Shown here one piece after another: positions 63,133 to 64,000 of a stretch of DNA of 64,000 nucleotides (position 1 is its first letter; every line of letters begins with the position of its first letter). The stretch spans positions 1 through 64,000 of the forward strand of contig NZ_CP062501.1 in assembly GCF_014879975.1 (NCBI RefSeq). Direction: 5' to 3'. Under the pieces are notes generated by a model. The model saw only the letters and a list, made by a program, of their open reading frames with translations. It did not search any database and was not told where the DNA came from. Source of the DNA: Vibrio bathopelagicus (GTDB lineage Bacteria > Pseudomonadota > Gammaproteobacteria > Enterobacterales > Vibrionaceae). A program made the position numbers and the translations under genes.

Positions 63133-64000
63133 TCATTTTAATGCTAGATAAGCTTCTTCCGCTAGTTTAACAACTTCTGAGTCACTATTCAGCTCAGAAT
63201 AATGCGCTAATGTCTCAGCAAACCCTTTTTCTGCGAACATTGCTTGAAGTTCAACCGCTTGTGGGTCGTCTTCATTCTTATAATGGAACGCTGCTGCAAT
63301 TGCTTTTACTAGGTGAACATTCGGTAGGCCATACTCTAATGTACCGTTCAGAGGCTTAACTAGGCGGTCTTGCGGGCTCAGTTTACGAATTGGCTGACGA
63401 CCAACACGGTCTACTTCATCACGTAGGAACGGGTTAGCAAAACGACCAAGAATCTTTTGGATGTAAGCCGCGTGAGCTTCTGGATCAAAACCGTAACGCT
63501 TAATCAAAACCGCACCGCTTTCTTCCATCGTTGCTGTTACTTCAGCTCGGATTACGTCATCTTCGATCGAGTCTTTAATGGTTTCGTGACCAGCAAGCAC
63601 ACCAAGGTATGCGGTTACCAAGTGACCCGTATTTAGCGTAAACAGTTTACGCTCAACGAAAGCCATTAGGTTGTCAGTGCATTCCATACCTGGGATGTTT
63701 GGAATCTCACCCTTAAATTGTGTTTGATCTACGATCCACTCGCTGAACGTTTCAACGGTTACAGCTAGAGGGTCTGTTTCGCCCGCTTCTGCCGGTGGAA
63801 CAATACGGTCGACCGCTGAATCAACAAAGCCAATGTGCTCTTCAATGAAGGCTTTCATTTCATCAGAAAGGTGCTCTAACACTGCTGCTTTTAATTGGCT
63901 AGTACCGCGAACCATGTTCTCTGCCGCGATGATGTTCATTGGTGCGGTATTGTTTGCTGCAGCACGCTTTTCAATGCCTTGAGCAATCGACTTAGAGATA
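63133..64000 (-). CDS. mtlD: Mannitol-1-phosphate 5-dehydrogenase, N-terminal part outside the window
   Basis: Oxidises mannitol-1-phosphate to fructose-6-phosphate with NAD. The visible C-terminal 289 residues (full enzyme about 382) include [32 protein letters not shown] with the catalytic Lys/His region, and the helical end. The frame stays open to base 64000. It is the second mtl gene; mltR follows with a hairpin between. Confidence 0.95.
   Translation of the reverse strand, partial: ISKSIAQGIEKRAAANNTAPMNIIAAENMVRGTSQLKAAVLEHLSDEMKAFIEEHIGFVDSAVDRIVPPAEAGETDPLAVTVETFSEWIVDQTQFKGEIPNIPGMECTDNLMAFVERKLFTLNTGHLVTAYLGVLAGHETIKDSIEDDVIRAEVTATMEESGAVLIKRYGFDPEAHAAYIQKILGRFANPFLRDEVDRVGRQPIRKLSPQDRLVKPLNGTLEYGLPNVHLVKAIAAAFHYKNEDDPQAVELQAMFAEKGFAETLAHYSELNSDSEVVKLAEEAYLALK

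Overview
The window looks like a stretch of a marine Vibrio, most likely the Splendidus clade. The uhpT, uhpC, uhpA, lldD, nagB, mtlD, chitinase and nhaD products read like close relatives of known gammaproteobacterial proteins. Base composition is typical of the genus. The gene set (lldP-lldD-dld, uhpABC, nagB, mtlD-mltR) is one I remember as lying on the small chromosome of Vibrio species, so chromosome II is likely; this is inference from memory. I see no prophage, integron, CRISPR array, tRNA or rRNA.

Layout. 1-1940: a prolyl oligopeptidase cut by the window edge, 11 nt behind a LysR gene (1952-2869). 3117-9609: lactate use, with permease lldP, FMN L-lactate dehydrogenase lldD and FAD/Fe-S D-lactate dehydrogenase dld. 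The lldP-lldD gap carries an 8 x 16 bp degenerate tandem array and the lldD-dld gap carries a 268 bp MITE-like element. 9759-17583: an AraC regulator divergent from an aminotransferase, a CHMI-like isomerase, a LysR gene with an exported alkyl sulfatase, a GNAT enzyme and trhO. 17771-24826: a YdcH-like protein, a two-component pair divergent from a DUF5666 lipoprotein, a second GNAT enzyme and an 893-aa lipoprotein. 24942-31456: manA, uhpC, uhpB, uhpA and uhpT, all on the minus strand, forming a hexose-phosphate sensing, import and catabolism block. 31823-48463: a large exported phosphodiesterase-like protein, lipoproteins, a diguanylate cyclase, pirin, ppnP, a GH18 chitinase, a TetR/hydrolase/AEC transporter group, an acyltransferase and a tandem PTPS-like protein. 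48694-53812: an AraC/YHS pair, a START protein, two small membrane proteins, a CsrB-family sRNA gene (52265-52579) and a YjiH/YjiG pair. 54346-64000: a 56-aa protein, nhaD, the DNA alkylation repair pair ada/alkA fusion plus ogt, hdfR divergent from maoP, nagB, mltR and mtlD (cut by the window edge).

How the parts work together. The manA promoter carries the same 68-nt ungapped block as the uhpT promoter, plus a CRP-like site at the same offset. This suggests UhpA and CRP control manA together with uhpT, coupling mannose-6-phosphate import to its isomerisation. The CsrB-like RNA has 16 GGA motifs, several at hairpin tips, a strong terminator and an upstream VarA/GacA-type site. It would titrate CsrA.

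A recurring theme is short degenerate tandem repeats (7 to about 19 bp units, each locus with its own unit). They lie in at least eight intergenic places, several overlapping or touching a stop codon. One is in frame inside the ada/alkA gene, where five 18-bp units encode an extra 30-residue insert.
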